Shown: piece by piece, positions 36,189-44,014 of the stretch
How the letters are laid out: the number at the start of each line of letters is the position of its first letter
How positions within the stretch are numbered: the stretch's first letter is position 1
Assembly: GCF_030814835.1 (NCBI RefSeq)
Contig: NZ_JAUSVS010000007.1
Coordinates: 62,001-126,000 of the forward strand
Direction of reading: 5' to 3'
DNA length: 64,000 nucleotides
DNA from: Caulobacter ginsengisoli
GTDB taxonomy: Bacteria; Pseudomonadota; Alphaproteobacteria; Caulobacterales; Caulobacteraceae
Notes under the pieces: generated by a model
The model's database searches: none
What the model saw: only the letters and a program-made list of their open reading frames with translations
Told to the model about the DNA's origin: nothing
Translations under genes and position numbers: made by a program

Positions 36189-37796
36189 TTAGGCCGGGCG
36201 ATAGCCCTCGATGTACGACCACTCACCGCCGCAGTATTGCGGCAGGTGAGCGAAGGCGTCGGGGACTGGCTCGCGGATGACGCGGACGGTCTTCATGCCG
36301 AGCAAGCCGCGCACCTGAACCGTGTCCTGCGATCCGACGTAGGGGTTGGGATGATAGCGGCCCGCATTGTGCCGATCCTCGTAGTAGCGAGGGCGGCTCA
36401 CCAGGATCGGTGGGCAACCCGTGCCGCTCACGCGGACAATCGACAGATCATCGGGCATGCGGAGCGCCTCGTCTTCGGTGATCAAGGGCCGCGCCACCAT
36501 CATCTGGTGGCCTTCAAGCCGTGCTTGGTGGCGGGCTTCGAGCGCAGCGCCGATGCCGCCGCCATCCATGGCGCTCCGGATAGCTTGAACGCGAGCGTGA
36601 GCGGCTCGTTGCTGCTGAAGGCGGTCATCGTAATACAGCGACTGCACGCCCGATGACCGGGAGAGCAGCGACGCCGTTTCCCGGTCGCGAATGCCGAACC
36701 AGAGTTGCGTCGGCGAAGATGCCAGGAAGGTTTGCTCGGCTTCCGATCCGTACACGCGGCGCAGTGCCCCGAGGTCTTGCGCGATCAGAATCGTGCGCGC
36801 GCCTAGACCGCGCCCAACCGTCATCGAGCGAAGGAGGAAGTCGGCCTTGCCGAGCTGTGGGGCCTCATCGACCACGAACGTCACGCGGGGCGTGCTTGGC
36901 GAGCGTCCCTTAAGGATCAGCGAGATACCAAGCACCGCCCGCACGTAGGTAGCCAGCACGCCCATCATCTCGCCGCTGACGACGACATAGACGTTCGCCG
37001 GCTTCACCGGGTCGCAAAGCGCTTGCTCAAGCGTGAAGTCGGCGTCCTCATCGAGTGCGTCGCGGACGGCGGGATCCGTGAGAAACGCCAACCCGTTCCG
37101 AACCTCGGCCATCACCGACGCGAAAGTCTTTCCGGCATCGAGCTGCATAGTGACGAGCGCGTCGATTGTCGCGGCGATGTCCTCATCACCGATTGCGGCC
37201 ATAGCCTCCGCCAGCGATTGCCACTGGCCGACATCGCCCTGGATGACGTCGACCATGCGTTTCACGCGCGGCAGCGACGTCCGCCCTCGGGCGAGCACAT
37301 CGTAGAGGATGAAGGCCTCCAGGATCGCGCGCGCCTGGTCCTCGAAGAACTTCCCGTCTCCCCCCGACTTCGAGGGAATGAGGAATTCCGCGATCAGCTT
37401 GATGTCGATGCGAAGGGTGATCGAGTCTGGCCGCAGATGAGCCAGCACATTGCAGACGTGCGAAGGCAGGCCGTGCATCCGATGTGGGTTGAGCACATAT
37501 GCGGCCTTGCCCATGCGCACCTGGTTGTGGATCGAGATCACGGTGATCTCGCCTTTGATATCCACGAAGACGTTGCGACCCGGATCGTTGATCGCGTGCC
37601 AGCCGACACAGGAGGTCAGCTTGCCCGCGCCGCTGCCGGCAGCGATGAAGACCGGGCCGTCGTCGTCGCTCGCGAGCGCGCGGCCCTCGAAAAATCCCAA
37701 ATGGAAGCCGCGCCCGCGACAGAGGCCCGCGGCTTCAACGTCCGGGAGTTGGGCCCATCGCGCCGAGCCTGCGCGGTGATCTTGATAGAAACCCAT
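36189..37796 (-). CDS. VirD4/TraG-like conjugative coupling ATPase
   Basis: A 535-residue type IV coupling protein-like ATPase that would bring the relaxase-DNA complex to a secretion channel. The P-loop is AAGSGAGKLTS near residue 54-61, a variant of GxxxxGK[ST] with Leu after the Lys. Walker B is VTFVVDEAPQLG, and the C-terminal part has a TraG-type LWFGIRD. No N-terminal membrane helices are evident, unlike VirD4. The ATG at 37796 is preferred to a TTG at 37805. It is shorter than VirD4 (about 650). Confidence 0.85.
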   Translation of the reverse strand: MGFYQDHRAGSARWAQLPDVEAAGLCRGRGFHLGFFEGRALASDDDGPVFIAAGSGAGKLTSCVGWHAINDPGRNVFVDIKGEITVISIHNQVRMGKAAYVLNPHRMHGLPSHVCNVLAHLRPDSITLRIDIKLIAEFLIPSKSGGDGKFFEDQARAILEAFILYDVLARGRTSLPRVKRMVDVIQGDVGQWQSLAEAMAAIGDEDIAATIDALVTMQLDAGKTFASVMAEVRNGLAFLTDPAVRDALDEDADFTLEQALCDPVKPANVYVVVSGEMMGVLATYVRAVLGISLILKGRSPSTPRVTFVVDEAPQLGKADFLLRSMTVGRGLGARTILIAQDLGALRRVYGSEAEQTFLASSPTQLWFGIRDRETASLLSRSSGVQSLYYDDRLQQQRAAHARVQAIRSAMDGGGIGAALEARHQARLEGHQMMVARPLITEDEALRMPDDLSIVRVSGTGCPPILVSRPRYYEDRHNAGRYHPNPYVGSQDTVQVRGLLGMKTVRVIREPVPDAFAHLPQYCGGEWSYIEGYRPA

Positions 37797-37811
37797 TGGC
37801 AACAACGCTTT

Positions 37812-37843
37812 GAGGCGACGGCGGGATATCCCGCCGTCGCCTC
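37812..37843. promoter_or_regulatory. Perfect 32-bp palindrome before the coupling gene
   Basis: GAGGCGACGGCGGGAT followed by its exact reverse complement. It lies between the small membrane gene stop (37851) and the coupling-protein start (37796), within the transcript. A T-run is missing on the minus strand, so it is not a clear terminator. It may attenuate translation of the coupling gene or bind a dimeric protein. Confidence 0.6.
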
Positions 37844-37850
37844 GCGGCCC

Positions 37851-37973
37851 CTAGCTGCACTGACTGGCGACGATCAGGACGATCACCAGGACGACGACGA
37901 TGCCGCCCCATTCGATCTTCTGCTTCTCCGGGACCGGTTCCAGGATTTTGCCGGTTTCCTTGTACACCGTCAT
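37851..37973 (-). CDS. Tiny single-span membrane protein
   Basis: A 40-residue protein. A hydrophilic N-terminus (MTVYKETGKILEPVP) is followed by one transmembrane helix rich in Val and Ile (GGIVVVLVIVLIVASQCS). It lies between a small membrane gene and the coupling protein gene on the same strand and may help anchor the latter, which lacks clear membrane helices. Existence is supported by clean coding structure and context only. Confidence 0.5.
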   Translation of the reverse strand: MTVYKETGKILEPVPEKQKIEWGGIVVVLVIVLIVASQCS

Positions 37974-38053
37974 GTTCTGGCTCCTCGCTGCATTTCGTCG
38001 GGTGACGAAACCGGAGCCAACATGAAGCCGCGTCGTGCGCGAGCTGGGGGGAA

Positions 38054-38350
38054 CTACCGAAGAAAACGATCAAGCCAGCGAAAATCGACAACCTTCAGCA
38101 CACTCGGGACCATCGCGCGCACGCCGAAGAACGTGAGGGCCGCGCTTCCAACCCAGGTCGCGGGATCGACGATCCACTCAAAGTCATAGCCGTACTGATC
38201 GACCGTGAAGTCGCGGAACGGCTCTAGGCTGGCGCTCTGGATGAGCGGTGTGGCGAAGAAGGTTACGATGCCCGCTATGACATTCGAGAGGGGCGTTGCC
38301 GGCTTTTGCGGCGCTGTCGGCTGCTGAAACGGATTGGTGTTGTCGCGCAT
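38054..38350 (-). CDS. Small membrane protein of the transfer operon
   Basis: A 98-residue protein with two hydrophobic segments: about residues 22-40 (LSNVIAGIVTFFATPLI) and 65-85 (WVGSAALTFFGVRAMVPSVL). It is upstream of the tiny membrane protein and the coupling gene in the same direction. Family not recognised; a membrane accessory role is inferred. Confidence 0.6.
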   Translation of the reverse strand: MRDNTNPFQQPTAPQKPATPLSNVIAGIVTFFATPLIQSASLEPFRDFTVDQYGYDFEWIVDPATWVGSAALTFFGVRAMVPSVLKVVDFRWLDRFLR

Positions 38351-38510
38351 GGAAACCTCGCAGGTGGTCGCTGCGAAAGCTTAGAAGCCTTGCGAACTGA
38401 TCTCGGGGGGTTCCCGCGAGTCCCCCTGGCGGAAGTTGCCCACAGGATTTGGGCCGCCTTCTGCTCGCGAAGTTGGACCCAGCAGTGCTCGGCGGCCGAT
38501 GCTGACCGGA

Positions 38511-39044
38511 ATGAGCAAACAGAAGGGGGGCAGATCAGATTCCACGAACGCGCGCGCGAAGCTCCGCGCCGAGATTAAGCGCACGGGCGTCACGGTGTTG
38601 GCGCTTCTGAAGGATGCGCCCGGCCTGCGGGCGGACCTGACGCCTCGGCTGATCAATCGATGGCTTTCCGGTCTCTCCAAAGAGATCGACCCAGGCCACG
38701 CCGATCTTGTCCTCACGCTCTATCGGGCTTTGCCGGACGCGACGCCCGTCACTGGACGGCCCGTATCGTCCAAGAAGCAGCCCCTTACCACCGACATGCG
38801 GCGCGGATTGGAGGCGGAGCTGATCCGGACCTGTGCGACCGTGGCATCCCTGGTCGAGGGCTCCAATCTTCCGCCCGGTCTCAATGCCCGTGTCGTTCGC
38901 AGCTGGGTCTATGGCGAGGCAAAGTCGGTCGCGCCGGCCCATTGGACCTACGTGCTGGGTAGGCTTGCTACGACCCCCACCGCGACAGGGCTTGTATTCA
39001 CGACCCGAGAACGGTCCCGCTTGGAAACAACGTGCGATAAGTAA
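38511..39044 (+). CDS. Protein with duplicated 55-residue HTH-like domain
   Basis: A 177-residue protein. Two similar domains occur: LRAEIKRTGVTVLALLKDAP... LINRWLSGLSKEIDPGHADLVLTLYRALP and LEAELIRTCATVASLVEGSN... VVRSWVYGEAKSVAPAHWTYVLGRL. Each has a helix, a Leu-rich segment, a W-x-x-G turn and an xPxH helix, reminiscent of XRE-type helix-turn-helix folds but divergent. It diverges from the transfer operon, so it may be its regulator. The start at 38511 avoids a longer ORF over the promoter. Confidence 0.6.
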   Translation: MSKQKGGRSDSTNARAKLRAEIKRTGVTVLALLKDAPGLRADLTPRLINRWLSGLSKEIDPGHADLVLTLYRALPDATPVTGRPVSSKKQPLTTDMRRGLEAELIRTCATVASLVEGSNLPPGLNARVVRSWVYGEAKSVAPAHWTYVLGRLATTPTATGLVFTTRERSRLETTCDK

Positions 39045-39198
39045 CTGTAAGCAAATAGGAATATCGCATCGCATTTTAATCAACTTTGACTAAAATGCTA
39101 TTTTCATAATTAACCTCAACTTAACCGAGACATACTAGAATATTCTCTGTGGTGGCCAATAGAAGCCACCCAGTGTGTGAAATTCAGATGTGTGTGTC
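39045..39198. promoter_or_regulatory. AT-rich intergenic region with small hairpin
   Basis: A conspicuously AT-rich stretch, with repeated TTAA and TGACTAAAATG-like motifs. A hairpin GGTGGC-CAATAGAA-GCCACC is at 39150-39169. Promoter-like for the next gene, but no box can be assigned with confidence. Confidence 0.35.
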
Positions 39199-40242
39199 AT
39201 GGGGTTACGAGGGGATCAAATCGAAGAGCTAAGAGCGCGCGTGCCGCTGCGATTCAGGCCGTGGGACCAACCGTCCCGGCCGATGGCAGCGCCGGCCGAT
39301 GATGTCTCGCTGGTCGATGACGCCGCCAAGCGCTTGAACGCGACTTTGCTCAACCTCGCCAGAGGCGATGGTGATGTGTCCGAACGCGTCGGCTATCGCA
39401 GCCCTGGCAGCAGCCAGAAAGACAGCCACCACACCGCCGAGGAAAAAAAGCGCCGCGAGGCCGAGACCAAATTTGCGATGGACCAGGCCCGCAAGGCCTT
39501 GGACGAACATATCCAGCGATTGAAGGATGAGATCGCCGAGAGCGACCGGAAGGTCGCGGCCTGGAACCGCAAGATCGCGGCGCTCGCGGAATTGAAGCGC
39601 CTGCATGACAGCGGAAAGCTTGACCCGAACGATCCGGCGCAGGCGGCGCTGATACGCGCGGCGGGTCTGACCGCCAGCGATCTTGAAGGTGACGACGCGG
39701 GCGCGCTCCTCGATACAGAAATCACGGCGGCGACGCGCAGCCGCGATGCCGAGATTGAAAGAGGCAGCGTTTTGCGAGACCGCTTGAGCGAAGCGGAAGA
39801 CCTGTCGGCGCGGATGGATGCGGATCCGGATAGTCCGGAACTCCAGGCCGAGGCGCTCCGTCTCAGAGCGACGACGCCCGGCGTTCAGAAACTTGGAGCG
39901 GCAACGTTCCAGGCAGACAGCGCTGAAGCGAAGGCCACCGTCGCGGCAATTGTCGCCAAGGGTGAGGATGCGGATGTCCAGGCAGAAAGCGCCGTGTTTA
40001 ACGGCAAGGTTGTTTCCGATGTCGTTTCCGTCGCCGATACGGGAGGAGCCAGTTTTTCATTTGATGATCCGCCGACGCAAAGCTCTGTCGCCGAAGGTGT
40101 CGCGCCAACGCCCATAGCGGCCCCGCCGCTGTCGCCGCAGTTCGCATTGGCGGCTGATCCGGCGCTCGCAGCACCGAAGGTCGACGACCCTCAACTGACT
40201 GCCCAGCTAGGAGCGCAGCCGACGCGGTCCATGAACGGCTAG
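39199..40242 (+). CDS. Coiled-coil protein of unknown function
   Basis: A 347-residue hydrophilic protein. Residues about 75-150 form a charged coiled coil (EEKKRREAETKFAMDQARKALDEHIQRLKDEIAESDRKVAAWN). A second helical part (about 165-220) and an Ala/Pro-rich low-complexity C-terminus follow. Start ATG at 39199; a GTG lies 9 bp upstream. It resembles no family I know and could be a structural or transfer-related protein of the element. Confidence 0.6.
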   Translation: MGLRGDQIEELRARVPLRFRPWDQPSRPMAAPADDVSLVDDAAKRLNATLLNLARGDGDVSERVGYRSPGSSQKDSHHTAEEKKRREAETKFAMDQARKALDEHIQRLKDEIAESDRKVAAWNRKIAALAELKRLHDSGKLDPNDPAQAALIRAAGLTASDLEGDDAGALLDTEITAATRSRDAEIERGSVLRDRLSEAEDLSARMDADPDSPELQAEALRLRATTPGVQKLGAATFQADSAEAKATVAAIVAKGEDADVQAESAVFNGKVVSDVVSVADTGGASFSFDDPPTQSSVAEGVAPTPIAAPPLSPQFALAADPALAAPKVDDPQLTAQLGAQPTRSMNG

Positions 40243-40294
40243 CCCACGATCATTCAGATTGGGTTGTGAGATACGCCACTCGATAGGGGTGGAA

Positions 40295-40753
40295 CTAGCG
40301 ACTGGGTGTCGGCGATGCGGAGGCCAACGTCGTCGGGTACATCTCGGCATAGACGTTCTTTATCAGGGCGGTCAGGCGCGGCGCGGGCATGGTGTTCGGG
40401 TCGATCGGGCGCGTCACCAGAATGCCCTTGGCGTAAATTTCGAGAGAGGGCGGCGCATCGGTTGGCCCCATGAAGACGACGCGCGGGGGAAAACCATTGG
40501 CAATAGATTGCTGAATCCCGGTCCGAATTTCGGGCCAGCGCTCTTTCGTGACTCCGAATAGAGCGATGTTCGGCTGACGTTCGGTTCCTTGCGCAGCGCC
40601 GAAACGAACGGAGTTAGGACCGATGCTGCGTGCGTCGCTCATCGGGAAATCGATCTGGGAAATGGGGGTAACCTGCGCATGAGCAGCGGCGGGCGCGACC
40701 GCAAGTGCGGCTGCTGCGGTTAGAAATCCTCGTCTGCTTAGCTGCGCGGCCAT
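40295..40753 (-). CDS. Tat-exported periplasmic protein
   Basis: A 152-residue protein with a Tat signal: SRRGFLTAAAALAVAPAAAHA (residues about 6-26). The mature part is about 125 residues and ends in a Ser/Thr-rich tail. It includes PRVVFMGPTDAPP and MPAPRLTALIKNVYAEMYP. No known domain. It is unusual cargo, because Tat export implies a folded or cofactor-containing protein. Confidence 0.6.
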   Translation of the reverse strand: MAAQLSRRGFLTAAAALAVAPAAAHAQVTPISQIDFPMSDARSIGPNSVRFGAAQGTERQPNIALFGVTKERWPEIRTGIQQSIANGFPPRVVFMGPTDAPPSLEIYAKGILVTRPIDPNTMPAPRLTALIKNVYAEMYPTTLASASPTPSR

Positions 40754-41005
40754 TCGGCGGCTCCCATGCTTGTCGTTGTCAACGACACACCCGGAAGGCC
40801 CTTGCTGCCCTGTAACTACAGCTTAGACCTTCCCGCGAAAGGGAACCGTTTTGCGGCTGGCGCAGGAATAGGGGTCGAATATTTCGGCAATCTTGATTTT
40901 TACTGTAAACGGGCGTATATTTTGCCCGCGAATGGGATCGCAAGAGGCGCGGAAAGCGCCCGGCAAAAGGCTTCCCTTTTGCTTCACCCTAAGAGCTTGA
41001 TCGCC

Positions 41006-41587
41006 ATGGAGAATTTGCCCCGGCGCGTGGGTTACGCTCGTGTGTCGACCGACGACCAGAACCTCGACCTCCAGCTCGACGCCCTTCGCGCCGCCGGCTG
41101 CGCGAGCCTGTTCAGCGACCATGGAGTCTCGGGGGCGAAGGCAGAGCGGGAAGGCCTGACGGCGGCGCTGGCGGCGCTCCGGGGCGGAGATACGCTGGTG
41201 GTGTGGAAGCTCGACCGGCTGGGCCGCTCGGTGCGCTCGCTGATCGACCTGATCGATGGCCTGCGGGTGAAGGGTTGCGGCTTCATCAGCCTGACCGATG
41301 GCATCGATTCCACTACCAGCGCCGGGCGGCTGGTCTTCCACGTCATCGCCGCCATCGCCGAGTTCGAGCGGTCACTGATATCGGAGCGCACGAAGGCGGG
41401 GATGCGCGCCGCTCGCGAGCGCGGCGTTCATGTCGGCCGGCCGAGGCTGCTCACCGCAGCACAAGTCATCGAAGCGCATCGTTTCGTATTGGTCGGCGCG
41501 GCCACCCTGGACGAGATCGCCGACGACCTCGACGTCTCCACCGACACCCTCAAGCGCGACTTCCGTCGGTTTGACCTGGCGGCATAG
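41006..41587 (+). CDS. Serine resolvase/invertase family recombinase
   Basis: A 193-residue small serine recombinase. The catalytic motif is VGYARVSTDDQNLDLQLDAL, with VWKLDRLGRSVRSLIDLI, then EFERSLISERTKAGMRAARERG and a C-terminal HTH (DEIADDLDVSTDTLKRDF). Matches Tn3-type resolvases and invertases. The ATG at 41006 follows a region with no clear similarity. There are no transposase genes next to it, so it is probably a multimer resolvase or a remnant of an insertion. Confidence 0.87.
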   Translation: MENLPRRVGYARVSTDDQNLDLQLDALRAAGCASLFSDHGVSGAKAEREGLTAALAALRGGDTLVVWKLDRLGRSVRSLIDLIDGLRVKGCGFISLTDGIDSTTSAGRLVFHVIAAIAEFERSLISERTKAGMRAARERGVHVGRPRLLTAAQVIEAHRFVLVGAATLDEIADDLDVSTDTLKRDFRRFDLAA

Positions 41588-41591
41588 CGTT

Positions 41592-41608
41592 TTAGTCAAT
41601 ATTGTTGA
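41592..41608. promoter_or_regulatory. Short palindrome after the resolvase gene
   Basis: AGTCAA-TATTG-TTGACT, a 6-bp inverted repeat 5 bp after the resolvase stop. Could be a resolvase site or an operator for the next gene. Position-based guess only. Confidence 0.3.
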
Positions 41609-41638
41609 CTTCTGTCGCTCGTCTTGAGACTGTACTGA

Positions 41639-41920
41639 ATGCTTAAAGCATTTGAAGAATGTTCATACGACGGCATTGAGTATTACGTCTGCAACACCGG
41701 GACCGCCCACAAGCGATCTAGCCCCGACGCGCCATGGGAATTTGCGTTTGAGGATCTACCGCTGGAAGTCGAAGAAACTGCCATAGAGCTGAAGCGGCAG
41801 TTCGACCAACAGCAGCAATCATCCGATCTCTATGGAGCGACGGAGGTGAGGCGACCTACAGGTCTGGATTCGTCTCTTCCAGGGCCAGGGTTTCTATTTT
41901 TTGGCTCTTCAATGACGTGA
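41639..41920 (+). CDS. Small hypothetical protein
   Basis: A 93-residue protein: MLKAFEECSYDGIEYYVCNTG, then an acidic mid-part (FAFEDLPLEVEETAIELKRQFDQQQ). The last 20 codons overlap the convergent gene at 41856-42407 by 65 bp, which makes the 3' end less certain. No recognised domain. Likely cargo of the element. Confidence 0.45.
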   Translation: MLKAFEECSYDGIEYYVCNTGTAHKRSSPDAPWEFAFEDLPLEVEETAIELKRQFDQQQQSSDLYGATEVRRPTGLDSSLPGPGFLFFGSSMT

Positions 41921-42407
41921 ACCAAAATCGATTGGCGTATTCCAGAAGTTCCGGTCGTGACCGCTCGATGATCACCCAATAGTACCCATATAGTCGACGG
42001 ATGCGGACATCTTGTTCGTCGCTCAAGTTCGACGCGCCCATCAGGTCCGTACTGAATATGATGGCAAAGAATCGATCAAGCAAATCGAGCTTCTGATTGT
42101 CTTTCTGGCCCAAAACGTTTTCCACGGTCTCTAGCCGCCTCTGGAGTATTGGGCGAATTTCCGCATAGCCGGTGTCGCTGACGATCCAGTATCTTACCTC
42201 CACCAGTTTTTCATCGACCCAGAAGCTTCGGTAGGTCGCTCGCAGTCGCTCCTCCCAATCGGCGAGATGCTGACTCCGCGTCAAAGCGATCTGCCGCCTC
42301 TGAAACCAGAACAACGCAAAGACGCTGGTCGCGGCCGCGATCAGCGCCGCAGTCGCCCAGGCTCCCTGGATCAGCAGAGTCAGAGCCTTGATCGTGCTGT
42401 CCGCCAT
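41856..42407 (-). CDS. Membrane-anchored hypothetical protein
   Basis: A 183-residue protein. The N-terminus has one transmembrane helix (residues about 13-34) followed by WFQRRQIALTRSQHLADWEERLRATYRSFW and a helical soluble domain ending in a short tail. The pattern of an N-terminal helix and cytosolic alpha-helical domain is seen in several small defence-associated membrane proteins. Family not recognised. Confidence 0.6.
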   Translation of the reverse strand: MADSTIKALTLLIQGAWATAALIAAATSVFALFWFQRRQIALTRSQHLADWEERLRATYRSFWVDEKLVEVRYWIVSDTGYAEIRPILQRRLETVENVLGQKDNQKLDLLDRFFAIIFSTDLMGASNLSDEQDVRIRRLYGYYWVIIERSRPELLEYANRFWFTSLKSQKIETLALEETNPDL

Positions 42408-42765
42408 TTGATCTTCGTTCGCTCCCAGCCCGCGCCTTCGATCAGCTTGCAGTCACTGCCGGCGTCTTTGCAACCGAGAGAATCTTGTTGGCCGGATGCA
42501 CTCCAGGCTGAACCTGTGGCGGCGTTCGGATTTCTCGCCCCGTTCGTCTGGTCATTCACGGCTTCTAGGTGGGGATCGTCGATCAGGCCCGCGGCCCGGT
42601 CAACGCAGCTCGCTTCCGCAGTCCCCTTCGGTCCTTTGTGCAGCTCCGCTCCCGCGTGGCGGGCGCGCCTTCAGCGCGGCGTTTGATCGGCCCGCTCCGG
42701 TGGCCTGATCCGGCCCTCTCCCCACGAAGCACGGAATTCCCCGCGCTTCCGAAAGGAGAAACACC
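42408..42765. other. Gene-free leader region
   Basis: A 358-bp stretch without a convincing gene. It is GC-rich, with many potential short hairpins (for example GGCGGGCGCGCC near 42657). The leader before ardC (56038-56386) has a similar style, which would fit long structured leaders of mobile-element genes. AAAGGAG (42752-42758) near its end is the ribosome site of the next gene. Confidence 0.3.
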
Positions 42766-42978
42766 ATGACCACCAAGACCAACAACGCCAAGCGCAAGCC
42801 GCCCACGCATCGCCTCTACCACGTCGCCGGCGACGGCCCCGACGCCATCTGGAGCCAAGTCGCCGCAGCCTGGCCACATGCCGACGGCAAGGGCTTCACC
42901 ATCCCGGTCCCGTTCCTGGGGCGCATCGTGATGCGCGAGATCGGCGACAAGGCCGACGATCAGGGAGCCCTGCTGTGA
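42766..42978 (+). CDS. Small hypothetical protein
   Basis: A 70-residue protein beginning MTTKTNNAKRKPPTHRLYHVAG, followed by WSQVAAAWPHADGKGFTIPVPFLGRIVMREIG. It has a very good ribosome site, AAAGGAG 7 bases before the ATG. Resembles small accessory proteins of mobile elements that handle DNA modification or stress, but I cannot name the family. It overlaps the next gene (GTGA). Confidence 0.7.
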   Translation: MTTKTNNAKRKPPTHRLYHVAGDGPDAIWSQVAAAWPHADGKGFTIPVPFLGRIVMREIGDKADDQGALL

Positions 42979-43310
42979 GCCGCCCGCTCACCCCGCAGGA
43001 CAAGGTGGCGGCCTTCAAGGTCGCCACCGGCTCCTTCGCCCGATACCTGGAGGATCACGGCGTTCGCCCGATGAATGACGAACTGCTGGAGTCCACGCTT
43101 CGCCATTGCATGGGCATCATGGCCGGGACCTGCGGCCCGGGCCGGATGGACATTTCCTGGCAGGGCGCTGGCCTGAAAATCTGGGCCAGCTGGGAGATCG
43201 CCAACATCGTGAAGGAACGCCCGATCTTCGCCGGAACGAAGACGCTCGCCGCCGCCCGTGAGGTCTACGGCATTCGCCGGCCGGGTGACGAACAGCTCTC
43301 GTTGTTTTAG
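42975..43310 (+). CDS. Hypothetical protein, coupled to preceding gene
   Basis: A 111-residue protein: SRPLTPQDKVAAFKVATGSFARYLEDHGVRPMNDELLESTLRHCMG, then ISWQGAGLKIWASWE, and a C-terminal DEQLSLF. The GTG at 42975 overlaps the stop of the 70-residue gene. The EQLSLF tail resembles the QLxLF clamp-binding peptide of DNA-polymerase sliding clamp partners. Function unknown. Confidence 0.7.
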   Translation: MSRPLTPQDKVAAFKVATGSFARYLEDHGVRPMNDELLESTLRHCMGIMAGTCGPGRMDISWQGAGLKIWASWEIANIVKERPIFAGTKTLAAAREVYGIRRPGDEQLSLF

Positions 43311-43322
43311 CGAGGATCAGCA

Positions 43323-43342
43323 GGCGGGTTTCCCCGCCCGCC
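43323..43342. terminator. Probable bidirectional terminator
   Basis: GGCGGG and CCCGCC arms around an 8-base loop, with TTCTCC after it. It lies between the convergent stops at 43310 and 43348. Confidence 0.45.
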
Positions 43343-43347
43343 TTCTC

Positions 43348-43827
43348 CTACTCGTCGTCGGCGATGCCTTCGTTGAAGGTCCGGCCGCGCCGCCGCGTCG
43401 GATCGTACTTGAGGCCTCGCCAGAGCGAGGGACCAGCGACGGCCATGCTCGCGATCATCAGCTGCAACGCGCGCCGCGTGCCGACTTGCGGGTTCCAGTC
43501 CTCGGGGTGAAGCGCCGCCCGAAGGATGACCCTCACCCGATCATAGTGGGGATGGCCGAGGGTCTCGCTCGTGTCGGGCGGGCTGTAGGGCTTGCCGTCG
43601 GAGTACCGATACTCGGTGTCCTCCGGGGCGTCCCGAAGGGCGTCGATGCAGATCTCATCGATGGTCCTTCTCGAGGCCCACTTGCTGCCGATCTTGACCA
43701 TCCACCAGGGGATGGCCGCCATCTGCGCAATCAGCGGGTTCTCCGCTTCCTTGTCGGTCGGCACGTAGACAACGTGCGGTGGGTTGATGTTGCGGAGGTC
43801 TTCCGCGCGGTCTTCAGCTTCAGGCAT
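43348..43827 (-). CDS. Hypothetical protein
   Basis: A 159-residue protein: ENPLIAQMAAIPWWMVKIGSKWASRRTIDEICIDALRD, GHPHYDRVRVILRAALHPEDWNPQVGTRRALQLMI, and a basic tail near the C-terminus. Start chosen at 43827 (MPEAEDR). Not recognised. It diverges from the gene at 44015 across a large nested palindrome. Confidence 0.55.
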   Translation of the reverse strand: MPEAEDRAEDLRNINPPHVVYVPTDKEAENPLIAQMAAIPWWMVKIGSKWASRRTIDEICIDALRDAPEDTEYRYSDGKPYSPPDTSETLGHPHYDRVRVILRAALHPEDWNPQVGTRRALQLMIASMAVAGPSLWRGLKYDPTRRRGRTFNEGIADDE

Positions 43828-43909
43828 TTGCTTGGTCCTTGAAGAGAAGGGCGCGTCCGCCCGGCCTTGCCAAGCGAGCCCCTCAGCGCTGAAGCTCGTT
43901 CGACCGCCA

Positions 43910-43983
43910 CAATGCACCACTTTCAGAGGCGCAATTTTCCCCCCTCAAGTCGTCGACTATGAGGGGGAGACGGTGGTGCATTG
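43910..43983. repeat. Large nested palindrome (cruciform)
   Basis: Outer arms CAATGCACCAC (43910-43920) and GTGGTGCATTG (43973-43983) are perfect. Inside lie TCCCCCCTCA (43938-43947) against TGAGGGGGA (43960-43968), and an inner dyad AGTC-GTC-GACT. The whole 74-bp structure is in the divergent region between the genes at 43348-43827 and 44015-45436. Confidence 0.7.
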
Positions 43984-44014
43984 ATCGGCGATTCTGTTAG
44001 GTCAGGCGGACGGA

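Noticed and set aside
41006..41587. A complete Tn3-type transposon
   Set aside because: Only the small serine recombinase is present; no transposase or terminal inverted repeats were found around it.
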